This document shows, in pieces, positions 63,706 to 64,000 of a DNA stretch of 64,000 nt; positions within the stretch are counted from its first letter, which is position 1, and each line of letters opens with the position of its first letter. The DNA is from Rheinheimera baltica DSM 14885. GTDB lineage: Bacteria; Pseudomonadota; Gammaproteobacteria; Enterobacterales; Alteromonadaceae. A program made the position numbers and the translations under genes. Under the pieces are notes generated by a model, which was not told the DNA's origin, ran no database searches, and saw nothing but the letters and a program-made list of their open reading frames with translations. Location of the stretch: NCBI RefSeq assembly GCF_000425345.1, contig NZ_AUDG01000008.1:84948-148947 (forward strand). Direction: 5' to 3'.

Positions 63706-64000
63706 TTAATTGACGCTAAAAGTAGAAGGTTGCGTTATTAAAGCCTGTTTGTATTTCGGTGGTATGCCACCAATTGCCGTGTTTGGTCGTTCATTATTGT
63801 AAAACCATAGCCATTCTGTCGCATGATCTTGCACTTCGGCAATACTGCTGAATAAATATTGGTTCAGCCATTCGTAGCGAACAGTTCGGTTGTACCGCTC
63901 CACATAAGCATTCTGCTGTGGGTTGCCCGGCTGGATAAACTTCAGTTCAACATCATGTTTTTCAGCCCACTCAGCCAATAACGCACTGATATATTCCGGG
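63706..64000 (-). mobile_element. IS3-family transposase (orfB) C-terminal part, cut by window edge
   Basis: The minus-strand frame is open from the right edge to TAA at 63706 and gives about 97 residues. It shows the end of the DDE integrase core: PEYISALLAEWAEKHDV, then FIQPGNPQQNAYVERYNRTVR, in which the catalytic Glu lies in NAYVERYNRT, followed by WLWFYNNERPNTAIGG and PPKYKQAL. This is characteristic of IS3-family OrfB (rve_3). The frame is intact as far as visible, so the element may be functional. The inverted repeat at this end is not certain; TGAACT at 63671 is a possible tip. The rest of the element lies beyond the window. Confidence 0.9.

Noticed and set aside
1..64000. tRNA, rRNA, CRISPR arrays, prophage or integron structures
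   Set aside because: I looked for cloverleaf-like T-arm motifs, regular spaced repeats, integrases other than the IS3 fragment, and phage structural genes; none was found.

Overview
The window reads as a chromosomal segment of a marine or brackish gammaproteobacterium of the Alteromonadales type (Rheinheimera, Alishewanella, Arsukibacterium or Shewanella-like). This is inferred from gene content and order: a full Na+-translocating NADH:quinone reductase operon with apbE and nqrM, a PanP-type aspartate decarboxylase, DUF2959 and DUF971 proteins, FabV, HemJ, and gammaproteobacterial neighbourhoods such as priA/ftsN/hslVU, dksA-gluQ-pcnB-folK-panB-panC and ampG/yajG/bolA. No rRNA, tRNA, CRISPR array, prophage or plasmid function was seen. 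The only mobile DNA is one IS3-family transposase fragment cut by the right edge.

Layout. 1-5.3 kb: a partial gene, rraA, a membrane GGDEF/EAL protein, a PAP2 phosphatase and a chemoreceptor. 5.3-10.5 kb (minus): priA, ftsN-like, hslV, hslU and a DUF971 gene, with a good sigma-32-type promoter before hslV. 10.7-16.1 kb: rpmE, malic enzyme, a second chemoreceptor, ppa, fbp. 16.2-19.9 kb: mpl, ubiX and a YadGH-type ABC exporter, tightly overlapped. 20-27.4 kb: panP, a DUF2959 lipoprotein, a small membrane protein, a structured gap, and two overlapping SLC13-type permeases with internal RCK_C domains. 27.4-32.5 kb (minus): dksA, gluQ, pcnB (apparently AUU-initiated), folK, panB, panC. 32.8-38.9 kb: pepB, hrpB, mrcB. 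38.9-43.6 kb: two CadC/ToxR-like transmembrane regulators with periplasmic beta-propellers around a small exported peptide gene. 43.5-48.1 kb (minus): CLC transporter, hemJ, pyrB, hemL. 48.3-55.9 kb: erpA with an IscR type-1 site, a small membrane protein facing a small XRE regulator, ampG, ppiA-like, yajG-like, rlmG, alkB, bolA, fabV. 56.2-63.3 kb: nqrABCDEF-apbE-nqrM. 63.7 kb to end: IS3-family fragment.

How parts work together. PanP (beta-alanine) with PanB and PanC (pantoate, then pantothenate) would supply coenzyme A precursors without PanD. NqrA-F form the sodium pump; ApbE attaches FMN to NqrB and NqrC, and NqrM supports assembly. HslV/HslU form one protease. Mpl, AmpG and MrcB concern peptidoglycan recycling and synthesis. 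HemL and HemJ act early and late in heme synthesis. RraA and PcnB bear on RNA decay, and DksA, GluQ, RlmG, RpmE and HrpB on transcription, translation and RNA metabolism.

Most of the window is housekeeping DNA. The least explained parts are the double regulator/peptide locus (38.9-43.6 kb), the XRE/small membrane protein pair with clustered palindromes (48.7-49.3 kb), and the inverted-repeat-rich gap before the SLC13 pair (22.7-23.1 kb).
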